Counted from the stretch's first letter, positions 1 to 8,856 are shown. The stretch is 64,000 nt of DNA from an uncultured Clostridia bacterium (GCA_934271245.1 CAKQQY010000004.1:1-64000), one strand, 5' to 3'. Numbers and translations are program-made. The notes: a model not told the origin generated them from the letters alone.

Positions 1-111
1 CGTTACGTTTCCGCGGATTGCGTTATTACCGACCCGTTTTTTTGTTTTAAGGTTCGGTTTTATTTTTGCGTTTATTTATAAAAAAATATTTAAAATTACG
101 TCAAAAAATCG

Positions 112-140
112 TTGACAATTTATTTCGTTCGCATTATAAT
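112..140 (+). promoter_or_regulatory. Sigma-A promoter of glnN
   Basis: A perfect TTGACA (112-117) is separated by 17 bases from a perfect TATAAT (135-140). It lies 83 bases before the glnN start codon, which leaves a leader of about 75 bases that contains a hairpin. Confidence 0.9.
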
Positions 141-162
141 AACGCCATAATTATTTTTTGGC

Positions 163-199
163 AAAGACGTCAGGATTTCTTGGCGTCTTTATCTTTTTT
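163..199 (+). promoter_or_regulatory. Terminator-like hairpin in the glnN leader
   Basis: AAAGACGTCA (163-172) can pair with TGGCGTCTTT (181-190), with one G-U pair and an 8-base loop, and is followed by ATCTTTTTT. This has the form of an intrinsic terminator between promoter and gene, so it is a candidate attenuator controlling glutamine synthetase. ANTAR-type antitermination upstream of nitrogen genes is known in Firmicutes, but no such regulator is visible in this window. The regulatory role is inference. Confidence 0.55.
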
Positions 200-222
200 A
201 TACGATTTAAGGAGAGTTCGGT

Positions 223-2313
223 ATGGAAAACACAAAAGAAATTTTCGGAAGCAAAGTTTTTAACGATTCTGTGATGAAAGCAAGGCTTCCCAAAGACACT
301 TACAAACAAGTCAAACGCGCGATAGACGACGGCGAACGTCTGGACTTAGCGACGGCGAACGTAGTCGCTAACGCGATGAAAGACTGGGCGGTGGAAAACG
401 GCGCGACCCATTTTACTCACTGGTTCCAGCCGATGACGGGCGTAACCGCCGAAAAACACGACAGTTTTATTTCTCCTATGCCCGACGGCAGCATTATAAT
501 GGAATTCTCGGGCAAAGAACTGGTTCGCGGCGAACCGGACGCATCGAGTTTCCCGTCGGGCGGACTCCGCGCGACTTTCGAAGCAAGGGGCTACACCGCG
601 TGGGATCCTACTTCTTACGCGTTTATTAAAGACGGTATTTTATGTATTCCTACCGCTTTCTGTTCTTACGGCGGCGAAGCGCTCGACAAAAAAACTCCCC
701 TTTTGCGGTCTATGGAAGCGATTAACCGCCAGGCGATGAGAGTTATCAGGCTTTTCGGCAACACCACCGCCAAATCGGTAAAAACGACGGTAGGTCCCGA
801 ACAGGAATATTTTCTTATTCCGAAAGACCTTTACGATAAGAGAAAAGACCTTATTTTTACCGGCAGAACGCTGTTCGGTTCCAAAGCGCCCAAGGGTCAG
901 GAAATGGAGGATCACTACTTCGGCGCGATTAAACCTAAGGTTCAGGAATTCATGAAAGACCTTAACGACGAGTTGTGGAAGTTGGGCATTTTAGCAAAGA
1001 CCGAACACAACGAGGTCGCCCCCGCTCAGCACGAACTCGCTCCTATTTTTACAACGACCAACATCGCGACCGACCACAATCAACTCACTATGGAAATAAT
1101 GCAGAAAGTCGCTAAAAAACACGGTATGGTTTGTCTTCTCCACGAAAAGCCTTTCGCGGGCGTAAACGGAAGCGGCAAACACAACAACTGGTCGATTTGT
1201 ACCGACACCGGAATCAACCTTTTAGAACCCGGCGAAACGCCTTACGACAACGCGCAGTTCCTTATTTTCCTTACGGCGGTTATAAAAGCCGTGGACGAGT
1301 ATCAGGACCTTTTGAGAATTTCGGCTTCGGGCGCGGGTAACGACCACAGATTAGGCGCGAACGAAGCGCCCCCCGCTATCGTTTCAATGTTCCTTGGCGA
1401 CGAGTTGACGGAAATTCTCGAAGCAATCGAAAAAGACGCTTCTTACGACAGGAAAGAAAAAACGCAGATGAAAATCGGCGTTCACGTTATCCCCAAATTC
1501 CCGAAAGACGCGACGGACAGAAACAGAACGAGTCCTTTCGCGTTTACCGGCAACAAGTTCGAATTCCGTATGGTAGGTTCGTCGGCGTCAATTTCCGAAG
1601 CGAACATCGTTCTTAACACCGCCGTAGCGGAAGAACTTAAACAGTTTGCGGACTATCTTGAAAACGCCAAAGACTTTACGAGCAGTCTGCACGACCTTAT
1701 AAAGAATACCATATCCGAACACAAACGCATAATTTTCAACGGCAACGGCTACAACGACGAGTGGGTTAAAGAAGCCGAAAATCGCGGACTTTTGAACTTA
1801 AAATCTACGCCCGATTGTCTGCCCTATTTCCTTAAAGAGAAAAACGTGAAACTCTTTACCGAACACAAAGTTCTCTCCGAAACGGAAATGAAATCTAGAT
1901 ACGAGATTATGCTCGAAAATTATTCGAAAACGATAAACATAGAAGCGCTTACGATGGTAGACATGGTAAACAAAGACATTCTGCCCGCGATAAGCAAATA
2001 CGTTTGCGCTCTTTCGGAAACGGTTAAAGCGCGTAAAGACGCCTGCCCCGACCTTTCGGGCGGTTTCGAAGAAGAAAGAATAAAAACCCTTTCGTCTTTG
2101 GAAAAAACTATCTATTCCGAAGTCTGCAAACTCGAAAAACTTCTCGTGAACGTGGACGGCAAAAATTCTCTTGAGATCGCAGAATACTTCCGCAACGAAG
2201 TTTTCGCTTCCATGCAAGCGCTCAGAATCGACGTTGACATGGCGGAAAGCATTACCGACGCGAAGGCTTGGCCCTATCCTTCTTACGGCGAACTTCTTTT
2301 CGGCGTCAGATAA
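223..2313 (+). CDS. glnN: Type III glutamine synthetase
   Basis: This 696-residue cytoplasmic enzyme makes glutamine from glutamate, ammonia and ATP. The length is typical of type III (GlnN) enzymes, far above the roughly 450 residues of type I. Visible motifs include GPEQEYFLI (191-199), which carries metal-binding glutamates, and NGSGKHNNWS (315-324), followed by the ATP/ammonia-site segment with GAGNDHRLGANEAPP. The ATG at 223 follows AAGGAG (209-214) by 8 bases. The gene is monocistronic: it has its own promoter and leader hairpin, and a strong terminator follows at 2331. It is not related functionally to the convergent aro operon. Confidence 0.96.
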   Translation: MENTKEIFGSKVFNDSVMKARLPKDTYKQVKRAIDDGERLDLATANVVANAMKDWAVENGATHFTHWFQPMTGVTAEKHDSFISPMPDGSIIMEFSGKELVRGEPDASSFPSGGLRATFEARGYTAWDPTSYAFIKDGILCIPTAFCSYGGEALDKKTPLLRSMEAINRQAMRVIRLFGNTTAKSVKTTVGPEQEYFLIPKDLYDKRKDLIFTGRTLFGSKAPKGQEMEDHYFGAIKPKVQEFMKDLNDELWKLGILAKTEHNEVAPAQHELAPIFTTTNIATDHNQLTMEIMQKVAKKHGMVCLLHEKPFAGVNGSGKHNNWSICTDTGINLLEPGETPYDNAQFLIFLTAVIKAVDEYQDLLRISASGAGNDHRLGANEAPPAIVSMFLGDELTEILEAIEKDASYDRKEKTQMKIGVHVIPKFPKDATDRNRTSPFAFTGNKFEFRMVGSSASISEANIVLNTAVAEELKQFADYLENAKDFTSSLHDLIKNTISEHKRIIFNGNGYNDEWVKEAENRGLLNLKSTPDCLPYFLKEKNVKLFTEHKVLSETEMKSRYEIMLENYSKTINIEALTMVDMVNKDILPAISKYVCALSETVKARKDACPDLSGGFEEERIKTLSSLEKTIYSEVCKLEKLLVNVDGKNSLEIAEYFRNEVFASMQALRIDVDMAESITDAKAWPYPSYGELLFGVR

Positions 2314-2330
2314 AATTAAAACGTATAAAA

Positions 2331-2368
2331 ACGGCTGCGGGAAAATTCCGCAGCCGTTTCGTTTTTTT
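2331..2368. terminator. Bidirectional terminator between glnN and the aro operon
   Basis: A perfect 10-bp stem, ACGGCTGCGG with CCGCAGCCGT, has a 7-base loop. A T-tract follows on the plus strand (2362-2368), and a TTTTTATACGTTTT run follows on the minus strand. It therefore serves both glnN and the convergent aroQ. Confidence 0.9.
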
Positions 2369-2383
2369 ATATATCGAATCGTC

Positions 2384-2809
2384 TTAACATTTTTTTAATT
2401 CGTCTATTGCGAGCGAATATCCGCTAAACCCCTTACCCGAAATTGTTTTGAAAGCGTAAAGTCCAACGAAATCTATTTTCCTGAAATCTTCTCTTTTATC
2501 AACATCGGTAAGATGTACTTCGACGGTTGGAATATTAACTGCTTTTAACGCGTCTGAAATAGCCACGCTCGTATGCGAATACGCGCCGGCGTTTATAATT
2601 ATTCCGTCGTATCTTTTATACGCTTTTTGTATTATTTCAACGATTTTACCTTCGTAGTTGCTTTGCACGCATTTTACTTTGACCTGATTTTCTTTGGCGT
2701 ACGCTTTTATGTACCTAACGAGCGATTTATAATCTTTTTCGCCGTAAAGTTCGGGTTCTCTGATGCCCAGCATATTAAGATTAGCGCCGTTTATTACAAG
2801 AATCTTCAT
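2384..2809 (-). CDS. aroQ: Type II 3-dehydroquinate dehydratase
   Basis: This 141-residue protein converts 3-dehydroquinate to 3-dehydroshikimate, the third step of the shikimate pathway. The length and the start MKILVINGANLNMLG, with the NGPNLN-like loop, are diagnostic of the small dodecameric type II enzyme. The catalytic tyrosine is expected in the following ELYG segment, and the INAGAYSHTS segment carries the conserved substrate-binding asparagine and histidine region. It is the last gene of the aro operon and its start overlaps the end of the aroE/aroK fusion by 29 bases, which suggests translational coupling. No type I aroD is seen nearby. Confidence 0.94.
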   Translation of the reverse strand: MKILVINGANLNMLGIREPELYGEKDYKSLVRYIKAYAKENQVKVKCVQSNYEGKIVEIIQKAYKRYDGIIINAGAYSHTSVAISDALKAVNIPTVEVHLTDVDKREDFRKIDFVGLYAFKTISGKGFSGYSLAIDELKKC

Positions 2810-4016
2810 ATCCTTTTACCGCCCTTTTTGCAACTTCTTCCGTATTATCGTCGTTATAGACGAAAAAATCTTTTATGCTTTCGTAAATATCTTTTCGTTC
2901 GTTATACAAATTTTCTATTCCTTTCGCCTTGGATATAGGTCTTCCGCAATCCGAAAGAAGGCTTAAATCTCTTTTTACGTAACACAAAACCCCGTTGCGT
3001 TTAAGCGCGCGAACGTTTCTCTGTTTTATAACCGCGCCGCCGCCTACCGATATAACGCAACCGTTTTTAAGCGATAATTTTTCTATTGTTTCGCTTTCTT
3101 TTTCGCGGAATTCTTCTTCGCCGAACTTAACTATAAATTCTTCGGGCGTTATTCCGAACTCTTTTTCGAAAACCTTATCCGAATCGAAAAATTCTCTTTG
3201 CAATATTTCCGCCGCTTTTTTGCCGATAAGGCTTTTCCCGCAAGACGGCATTCCGTATAAAACGAGATTGCTTTTAGATAAATATAAGTCGGAAAGCAAT
3301 TTTTCCGCGCTATAATCGTAACTTTTGCCCGTCCAGATCTCTTCCGCTTTTACCGCCTGACCCACCAGCATCGGTAATCCGCACGAGCATTTTACGCCGA
3401 GTTCTTCCGCATCGATAATAAGATTCGTTTTCAGAGGATTATACACGCAATCGGCTACAAACCTAAGTTTTTTAAACCATTTTAAGTCGAAGAGTTTGCC
3501 GTTGACTTCGGGAAACATTCCCACGGGCGTGGCGTTTATTATTATTTCCGTTTCGGGTAAAAGGTCGTAGCAGTTTTCATAGTTTATATCGCCTTTTCTG
3601 CTTACGACGGCAATTTTTTTCGCGCCGCTTTTTTTCGCGAAAGTTACCGCCGCGGCAGACGCGCCGCCCGTTCCCGCAATAAGAACGTTCTTGCCGTATA
3701 CGTTTTCTCCCGCTCTTTTAAACAAAAACTCCAGTCCGTAAACGTCGGTATTATACCCCGTCAGTTTTCCGTTTACGTTTATAACCGTGTTTACGCTGCC
3801 CGTTTTTTTCGCTTCGTCGTCTATATAATCGAGATATTCTGTCGCCGTCTTTTTGTACGGAACGGTTACGTTAAAACCGTCGAATTCCCTTTTACGGAAA
3901 AAATCCCCCAAATCTTCTTTTTTGAGTTCTCTTAAAGTATAATCGAATCCGTTCTTTTCGTGTATATCGACGGAATAACTGTGCTTTAACGTTTCGCCTA
4001 TCAGACAATATTTCAT
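2781..4016 (-). CDS. Shikimate dehydrogenase-shikimate kinase fusion
   Basis: This 411-residue bifunctional protein is predicted to reduce 3-dehydroshikimate with NADPH and then phosphorylate shikimate. Residues 1-235 are AroE-like: NVTVPYKK (49-56) holds the catalytic lysine K55, NTD (89-91) is the substrate aspartate, and GTGGAS (115-120) is the nucleotide loop. Residues 248-411 are AroK-like: a Walker A GMPSCGKS (255-262), GGGAV (325-329) and the GRP arginine (R359). The two halves are joined by a short linker near 235-248. The frame is open throughout, so this is a genuine fusion rather than an assembly of two genes. It sits between the chorismate mutase and aroQ. Confidence 0.92.
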   Translation of the reverse strand: MKYCLIGETLKHSYSVDIHEKNGFDYTLRELKKEDLGDFFRKREFDGFNVTVPYKKTATEYLDYIDDEAKKTGSVNTVINVNGKLTGYNTDVYGLEFLFKRAGENVYGKNVLIAGTGGASAAAVTFAKKSGAKKIAVVSRKGDINYENCYDLLPETEIIINATPVGMFPEVNGKLFDLKWFKKLRFVADCVYNPLKTNLIIDAEELGVKCSCGLPMLVGQAVKAEEIWTGKSYDYSAEKLLSDLYLSKSNLVLYGMPSCGKSLIGKKAAEILQREFFDSDKVFEKEFGITPEEFIVKFGEEEFREKESETIEKLSLKNGCVISVGGGAVIKQRNVRALKRNGVLCYVKRDLSLLSDCGRPISKAKGIENLYNERKDIYESIKDFFVYNDDNTEEVAKRAVKGYEDSCNKRR

Positions 4017-4018
4017 TT

Positions 4019-4339
4019 TTATTCTCCGATTTTTTCTGAAAAGTCGCAGGGTTTTTCCGTTCGTTCTGCTTTTTCACCGGATAATTCCGCCTGATACCCT
4101 TTGGATTCTGTAAGTATTGCAAGATACACGGCTTTTACGTGTTCCGCGTATTCGGCATTAACCTTTTCCGTTACCCTTTTTATTACGGCGTTTTCCCTTT
4201 CTTTATCGAGAATTTTTATTCCGTTTTGCTTTTTCTCTTCGGCTATCTTTCCGCAAACGGTAAATCTCTTTTCTAAAAGGATTGAAATTTCGTCGTCGAT
4301 AGCGGTTATTTTCTCTCTTAATTTTTCAAGACTATTCAT
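4019..4339 (-). CDS. AroQ-class chorismate mutase
   Basis: This small all-helical protein of 106 residues is predicted to rearrange chorismate to prephenate, committing flux to phenylalanine and tyrosine. The N-terminal SLEKLREKITAIDDEI, the central LLEKRF and the VAxxK-like KIAEEKKQNG segment match the type II chorismate mutase fold. The following DKERENAVIKRV is also typical. The C-terminal 25 residues look like a charged tail. I prefer the ATG at 4339, which overlaps the aroC stop (ATGAATAG), over an upstream in-frame GTG at 4348. No prephenate dehydratase or dehydrogenase is fused. Confidence 0.88.
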   Translation of the reverse strand: MNSLEKLREKITAIDDEISILLEKRFTVCGKIAEEKKQNGIKILDKERENAVIKRVTEKVNAEYAEHVKAVYLAILTESKGYQAELSGEKAERTEKPCDFSEKIGE

Positions 4340-5402
4340 ACTTTTCACTTAAAATCTCGTCGGTCAAGGCTATCGCCGCCGCGCTTTCCACGCAAGGGAG
4401 CGCCCTTGGAACGATGCACGCGTCGTGTCTGCCGCAGACGGTTATTTCTACGTTTTCCCGTTTTATTAAATCCACCGTCTTTTGCGGTTTTTTAATTGAC
4501 GGCGTGGGTCTTATCGCAACAGATAAAGTTATCGGCTGTCCGTTGCTTATTCCGCCGTTTATTCCGCCCGAACGGTTGCCGTAAAAACGCACTTTACCGT
4601 CCGAATAAAAAAGTCCGTCGTTGGCGTCGCTCCCTTTAAGTTCGCCGAAACCGAATCCGTCGCCGAACTCAACTCCTTTTACGCCGGGGATTGCGTATAA
4701 AAGCGAAGAAATTTTACTCTCAAGCCCCGAAAAAAGGTTATCTCCGACGCCGCCTTTAAGCCCGTACGCGATACACTCGACAATTCCGCCGACGGAATCG
4801 CCGTCATTCGCTGCGGATTCGATTTCCTTTATCATTTCTTCTTTATCGGAAAGCGAAGGATATATCCCGTCCCGTTTTTTTATGACTTCTTCGTACCCGA
4901 CAGATTTCTTTTTGTAAGAAAGCCCTTCTACCTTTCCGGTCCGCGAAACGTACGCCGCAATAAAAACCCCTTTTTCGTTAAGGTATTGCATACACAATCC
5001 GCCTATAACGCATAAAGGCGCGGTCATTCGCCCCGAAAATCTGCCGCCGCCCGAAAAATCGAGCGAGCCGTCTTTTAAGTATCGGGCGTAATCGGCGTGC
5101 GACGGTCTTGGTTTGCCGTATAAGGGCGAATAATCGCTTTTTTTAACGTTCTCGTTAAATATATCAAACGAGAAGTCGTCGGTCGTTTTTAAGCCGTCTA
5201 AACCGCTGAAAACGGGTTTATCGCTTTCCTTTCTCGGCGTAGAAAACAAAGCGACGTTCGGTTTTCTTCTTTCTGTGAATGAACGCAGTTTTTCTTCGTC
5301 GATTTTAAGTTCGGGAAAACCTTTTACCCTTGCGGTCATTTTTTCCGCGTGGGATTCGCCGACTATTTCGATATATAATTTTTTGCCGTTAAATACCGAC
5401 AT
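4332..5402 (-). CDS. aroC: Chorismate synthase
   Basis: This 356-residue protein converts 5-enolpyruvylshikimate 3-phosphate to chorismate using reduced FMN. The family signatures are seen: GESHAEKM near the N terminus, RPSHADYARYL, SGGGRFSGR, and the C-terminal GRHDACIVPRALP. The length is normal for the short bacterial form. A GGGGGTAA Shine-Dalgarno sequence lies inside the end of aroA, and the genes overlap by 14 bases. The overlap and order indicate a single coupled transcript with aroA and the chorismate mutase. Confidence 0.95.
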   Translation of the reverse strand: MSVFNGKKLYIEIVGESHAEKMTARVKGFPELKIDEEKLRSFTERRKPNVALFSTPRKESDKPVFSGLDGLKTTDDFSFDIFNENVKKSDYSPLYGKPRPSHADYARYLKDGSLDFSGGGRFSGRMTAPLCVIGGLCMQYLNEKGVFIAAYVSRTGKVEGLSYKKKSVGYEEVIKKRDGIYPSLSDKEEMIKEIESAANDGDSVGGIVECIAYGLKGGVGDNLFSGLESKISSLLYAIPGVKGVEFGDGFGFGELKGSDANDGLFYSDGKVRFYGNRSGGINGGISNGQPITLSVAIRPTPSIKKPQKTVDLIKRENVEITVCGRHDACIVPRALPCVESAAAIALTDEILSEKYE

Positions 5403-6624
5403 TGCATTTACCCCCGAGAGCGGAAAAATCTTTATAAAAGTTCGGATAGGACTTCGTTACCGACTCCGCCCCGATTATCTCCGAATCGCCGTCTGCGTAA
5501 CAAGCGAGAATCGCCGCGGACATCGCCGAGCGGTGGTCGTTACCCGTAAAGAACGTTCCGCCTTTCGGTTTTCCGCCGATAATTACCAAATCTCTGCCGT
5601 CGAAGTCGGCTTTTATTCCCGCCGTTTCAAGCGTTTTTAATATCGCTTCTATTCGGTCGCTTTCCTTATCCTTTAACCTGTAAACGTTTTTAAGCCGAGT
5701 TTCGCCTCTGGCGTAAGCCGCCGCAACTGCTATAATCTGAACCAGATCGGGAATATTATCGCAGTCTTGGGTTATTCCGTTAAGTTCTCTTTTTTCTACC
5801 GTTACCGAATCGCCTTTTACACAGACGTTCGCCCCGAACTTTCTCAGTATGTTTAAAATTTCCGCGTCGCCCTGCAAAGAGTTTTCTTTAAGTCCATTTA
5901 CGGTTATTTTACCGCCTGTTGCCGCCGCCGTGAGAAAAAATGCCGCTCCCGAATAGTCGCCTTCGGCGGTTATATCTTCTTTTGCTTTTCCGAAACCCTT
6001 TTTTATTTCGTATACGTTTCCGCGTTTTTCTATATCCGCGCCGAAACTTTCAAGCGTTTCTACGGTCATCGCTATATAAGGCTCGGAAACGATTTTCCCC
6101 GTTACAGTTATTTTACCGCCGCCGAGCGTTGCGAGAGCGAAAAGAAGCCCCGTTATATATTGCGAAGTCACGTTTCCGTTTATTTTATATTCGCCCTTTT
6201 CAATCTTCCCTTTTACGGTAAAACTTTCTATATATGCGCCGTGTTCGTTAAGGGTATCGACGAGTTCCTTTAATGGTCTTCCGAGTAAAGTTTTGCTACC
6301 CGTAAATGCGGCGCGTATTCCCAAAGCGGCGCATATCGGCATTAAAAACCGCAGCGTAGAGCCGCTTTCTTTACAATCAAGCACCGCGTTTTTCTTTGGA
6401 GTAAAAGAATTAAACTTAAAATCGTCGCCGTAAAAACCGCAATCTGCTCCCGCTTCTTTAAGACAGCCGGCGGTAGCGATTACGTCTTCGCACCTGCCGA
6501 CGTTTTTTATCGTGACGGGTTTGCCGCAACATACCGCCGCGATAACGTATCTGTGCGCGTAAGATTTAGACGGCGGCGCGCTTATCTCTCCGCTTAAAAC
6601 CGACGGAGTAACCGATAATTTCAT
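5389..6624 (-). CDS. aroA: 5-enolpyruvylshikimate-3-phosphate synthase
   Basis: This 411-residue enzyme transfers enolpyruvate from PEP to shikimate 3-phosphate. The sequence shows PPSKSYAHRYV (18-28), carrying the substrate lysine, serine and arginine, and the CKESGSTLRFLMP motif. The C-terminal part contains RLKDKESDRIEAI and the DHRSAMSAAI segment. The two-domain length is normal. It lies one base after aroB and overlaps aroC by 14 bases. The first motif reads PPSKSYAHR rather than the more common GDKSISHR, a variation seen in Firmicutes enzymes. Confidence 0.95.
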   Translation of the reverse strand: MKLSVTPSVLSGEISAPPSKSYAHRYVIAAVCCGKPVTIKNVGRCEDVIATAGCLKEAGADCGFYGDDFKFNSFTPKKNAVLDCKESGSTLRFLMPICAALGIRAAFTGSKTLLGRPLKELVDTLNEHGAYIESFTVKGKIEKGEYKINGNVTSQYITGLLFALATLGGGKITVTGKIVSEPYIAMTVETLESFGADIEKRGNVYEIKKGFGKAKEDITAEGDYSGAAFFLTAAATGGKITVNGLKENSLQGDAEILNILRKFGANVCVKGDSVTVEKRELNGITQDCDNIPDLVQIIAVAAAYARGETRLKNVYRLKDKESDRIEAILKTLETAGIKADFDGRDLVIIGGKPKGGTFFTGNDHRSAMSAAILACYADGDSEIIGAESVTKSYPNFYKDFSALGGKCNVGI

Positions 6625-6625
6625 A

Positions 6626-7645
6626 TTACAGATACTCCCTTAATAAGTCCAGTCTCATTCTCACGATTTCCGCTTTGCCGTTCTTATTTATAAGTATCAG
6701 ATCGATTTCCGAACCGAACCTTTTTTTGTCCGAAACGATAGTTTCGAAAAGGCTTTCGGCAGAATATGCGCAATCGCAGTCTACGCCGAGTTTTCCTGCT
6801 TTTTCTTCGTACTCTTTTCTTCTCTCGTCGCCGTAACCGAAGTATTTTTCCGATATTTTAAGGGCGTAATCTATGCCTTTCGCCACGCATATTCCGTGCG
6901 GCAACTTAAAGCCCGACAGTTTTTCGATGGCATGCCCGACGGTATGCCCGAAGTTTAACAGTTTTCTTATCCCTTTTTCCCTTTCGTCTTCAGTTACTAT
7001 CGCCGCTTTTATCTTTAAGCATTCGTATATCGCCGATTCGTCTACCGTTTCGCCGTCGAAATTAAAATCGGACAAAAACGTATATTTAAGCATTTCGCCG
7101 TAACCGTTCAGCATTTCGGAATGCGGAAGAGTTTTCAAAAATCCGACGTTTATATACACCGCTTTCGGCGAATAAAAAGCGCCGCAAAGATTTTTGCCTT
7201 TATTTATATTTATAGCGGTTTTTCCCCCGACGGAAGAATCTGCCATAGAAAGCAACGTCGTGGGAACGGATATTAAATTTACGCCGCGCATAAAGGTTGC
7301 CGCAACGAATCCGCCTAAATCCCCTACGACACCGCCGCCGAAAGTTATTACCGTATCTTCTCTCGTAAATCCGTCTTCGGCAAGATTATTCAGCAAAGCG
7401 GCGAACGTATCTATATTTTTACTTTCTTCGCCCGAAGAAACGACGTATTTACAAACGGTTTTATTTTTAAGGTAACCGGAAAAAACGTCGGGGTAAATTT
7501 CGTTTACGACCGAATCGGTTAATACGGCGACCTTTTCTCCGCTTATAAACGGCAAAATTTTATCCGTAAACGCCGAAAAGTCTTTCGCAATCGTCACCGC
7601 GTACGAACTTTTATTTTCCGCTGTTTTTATTTTAAGTCCGAGCAT
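6626..7645 (-). CDS. aroB: 3-dehydroquinate synthase
   Basis: This 339-residue NAD- and metal-dependent enzyme cyclises DAHP to 3-dehydroquinate. Visible motifs are SGEESKN, the nucleotide-site TFGGGVVGDLGGFVA, the RGVNLISVPTTLLSMADSSVGGK block and the metal-ligand histidines in NFGHTVGHAIE and LPHG. An AAAGGTAA ribosome site precedes the ATG. It follows aroF by 19 bases and precedes aroA by one base in the operon. Confidence 0.95.
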   Translation of the reverse strand: MLGLKIKTAENKSSYAVTIAKDFSAFTDKILPFISGEKVAVLTDSVVNEIYPDVFSGYLKNKTVCKYVVSSGEESKNIDTFAALLNNLAEDGFTREDTVITFGGGVVGDLGGFVAATFMRGVNLISVPTTLLSMADSSVGGKTAININKGKNLCGAFYSPKAVYINVGFLKTLPHSEMLNGYGEMLKYTFLSDFNFDGETVDESAIYECLKIKAAIVTEDEREKGIRKLLNFGHTVGHAIEKLSGFKLPHGICVAKGIDYALKISEKYFGYGDERRKEYEEKAGKLGVDCDCAYSAESLFETIVSDKKRFGSEIDLILINKNGKAEIVRMRLDLLREYL

Positions 7646-7664
7646 TATTTTACCTTTCGCTTCC

Positions 7665-8678
7665 TTAACCTAAAGTTTTTCCGTAAATCGGCAAAACTTT
7701 TTTTACGGTATCGGCAATATCTTTGAACAATTCGGGTTTTACCGACTGCGCCCCGTCGCACAAAGCGTTTTCGGGGTCGTTATGCACTTCTATCATAAGC
7801 CCGTCTACCCCCGCGCCGACAGCCGCGAGCGACAAAGGTTTCACCGCCCGAGCCACGCCCGAAGCGTGCGAAGGATCTGCTATTATCGGCAAGTGCGTTA
7901 TTTCTTTTAACAGCGGTATCGACGACAAGTCGAGAGTGTTTCTCGTAAGGGTTTCGAAAGTTCTTATTCCCCTTTCGCACAAAATCACGTTCTTCGCGCC
8001 TTCGCTCATAACGTATTCGGCGCTCATAAGCCATTCTTCTACGGTGTTACAAAAACCCCTTTTAAGAAGTATCGGCTTTCCCGTCTTTCCGACTTCTTTT
8101 AACAGGTCGTAATTTTGCATGTTTCTCGCGCCGATTTGTATCATATCCACGTCGGAGTACTCGTCGAGATATTTTACGCTCGTTATTTCGGTTACTATCG
8201 GCAATCCGACTTCCTTTTTTGCTTTAAGCAATATTTCTATTCCTTCCTTTCCTATTCCCTGAAAGGTATAAGGGGAAGTTCTCGGTTTGAACGCGCCGCC
8301 GCGAAGTATTTTCGCGCCCGCCTTTTTTACCGCTTCGGCAATTTCTATAACCTGTTTTTCGCTTTCCACCGAACAAGGCCCCGCAATGAACGCAAAGTTA
8401 TTTCCGCCGATTTTTACGCCCGAAACGTTTACGACGGTGTCTTCTTCGCGGTTTACCCGTCCCGAATACTTAAACGGCTCTTTTATCCTTTTCACGCCGT
8501 CCACTATATCTATCGCGCGGATTCTGTCGATATCTAAAACGCTCGTATCTCCCGTTACCGCAAGAACGGTGTATTCCGTACCGACTATCGGTTCGGCGCC
8601 GAGCCCTTGCGTTTTTATGAGTCCTATAAGACTATCGAATTGTTTTTTTTCGTAACCGCGTTTTATACGTATAATCAT
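7665..8678 (-). CDS. aroF: DAHP synthase, class I beta type with N-terminal regulatory domain
   Basis: This 337-residue enzyme condenses PEP with erythrose 4-phosphate, the first shikimate step. Residues 1-70 form a ferredoxin-like domain of the kind that mediates allosteric control in Firmicutes and Thermotoga DAHP synthases. The catalytic barrel shows FIAGPCSVES, LRGGAFKPRTSPY, QIGARNMQNY, LLKRG and ADPSHASG. It is the first gene of the operon, with a consensus promoter and a structured leader just upstream, so it is the likely control point. The ribosome site (GGCGGAG, six bases before the ATG) is moderate. Confidence 0.94.
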   Translation of the reverse strand: MIIRIKRGYEKKQFDSLIGLIKTQGLGAEPIVGTEYTVLAVTGDTSVLDIDRIRAIDIVDGVKRIKEPFKYSGRVNREEDTVVNVSGVKIGGNNFAFIAGPCSVESEKQVIEIAEAVKKAGAKILRGGAFKPRTSPYTFQGIGKEGIEILLKAKKEVGLPIVTEITSVKYLDEYSDVDMIQIGARNMQNYDLLKEVGKTGKPILLKRGFCNTVEEWLMSAEYVMSEGAKNVILCERGIRTFETLTRNTLDLSSIPLLKEITHLPIIADPSHASGVARAVKPLSLAAVGAGVDGLMIEVHNDPENALCDGAQSVKPELFKDIADTVKKVLPIYGKTLG

Positions 8679-8699
8679 CGTTGCTCCGCCATAATAAAT

Positions 8700-8771
8700 A
8701 AACGACCGAAAAGTTATTCGATCGTTTATAATCCGTTTTTATTTCAATAAGATTCTTTATATAACTTTTCG
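8700..8771 (-). promoter_or_regulatory. aroF leader with mutually exclusive hairpins
   Basis: Read on the minus strand, the leader holds CGAAAAGTTAT (8771-8761) and its perfect complement ATAACTTTTCG (8717-8707). The latter also overlaps a local hairpin, AAACGATCGAA with TTCGGTCGTTT (about 8728-8700), which is followed by an AT-rich ATTTATTAT run. The two pairings cannot form together, the usual layout of an attenuator. No T-box sequence and no clear aromatic-rich leader peptide are seen, so the sensed signal is unknown. Confidence 0.45.
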
Positions 8772-8785
8772 CTTTTATCGCTAAA

Positions 8786-8814
8786 ATTATATATTTTTTT
8801 CGTCGCTTTGTCAA
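8786..8814 (-). promoter_or_regulatory. Sigma-A promoter of the aro operon
   Basis: On the minus strand a perfect TTGACA (8814-8809) is followed after 17 bases by a perfect TATAAT (8791-8786), giving a leader of about 100 bases before aroF. Confidence 0.9.
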
Positions 8815-8856
8815 CGATTTACGAAAATTGCTTTTTCGATTTCGCTTTTTACATTT

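Noticed and set aside
8679..8785. T-box riboswitch upstream of aroF
   Set aside because: The leader is short (about 100 bases) and lacks the conserved T-box sequence and specifier stem.
8632..8814. 60-codon minus-strand frame in the aroF leader as a leader peptide
   Set aside because: It starts at a TTG that is the -35 hexamer itself, so it would not be transcribed; it also overlaps aroF.
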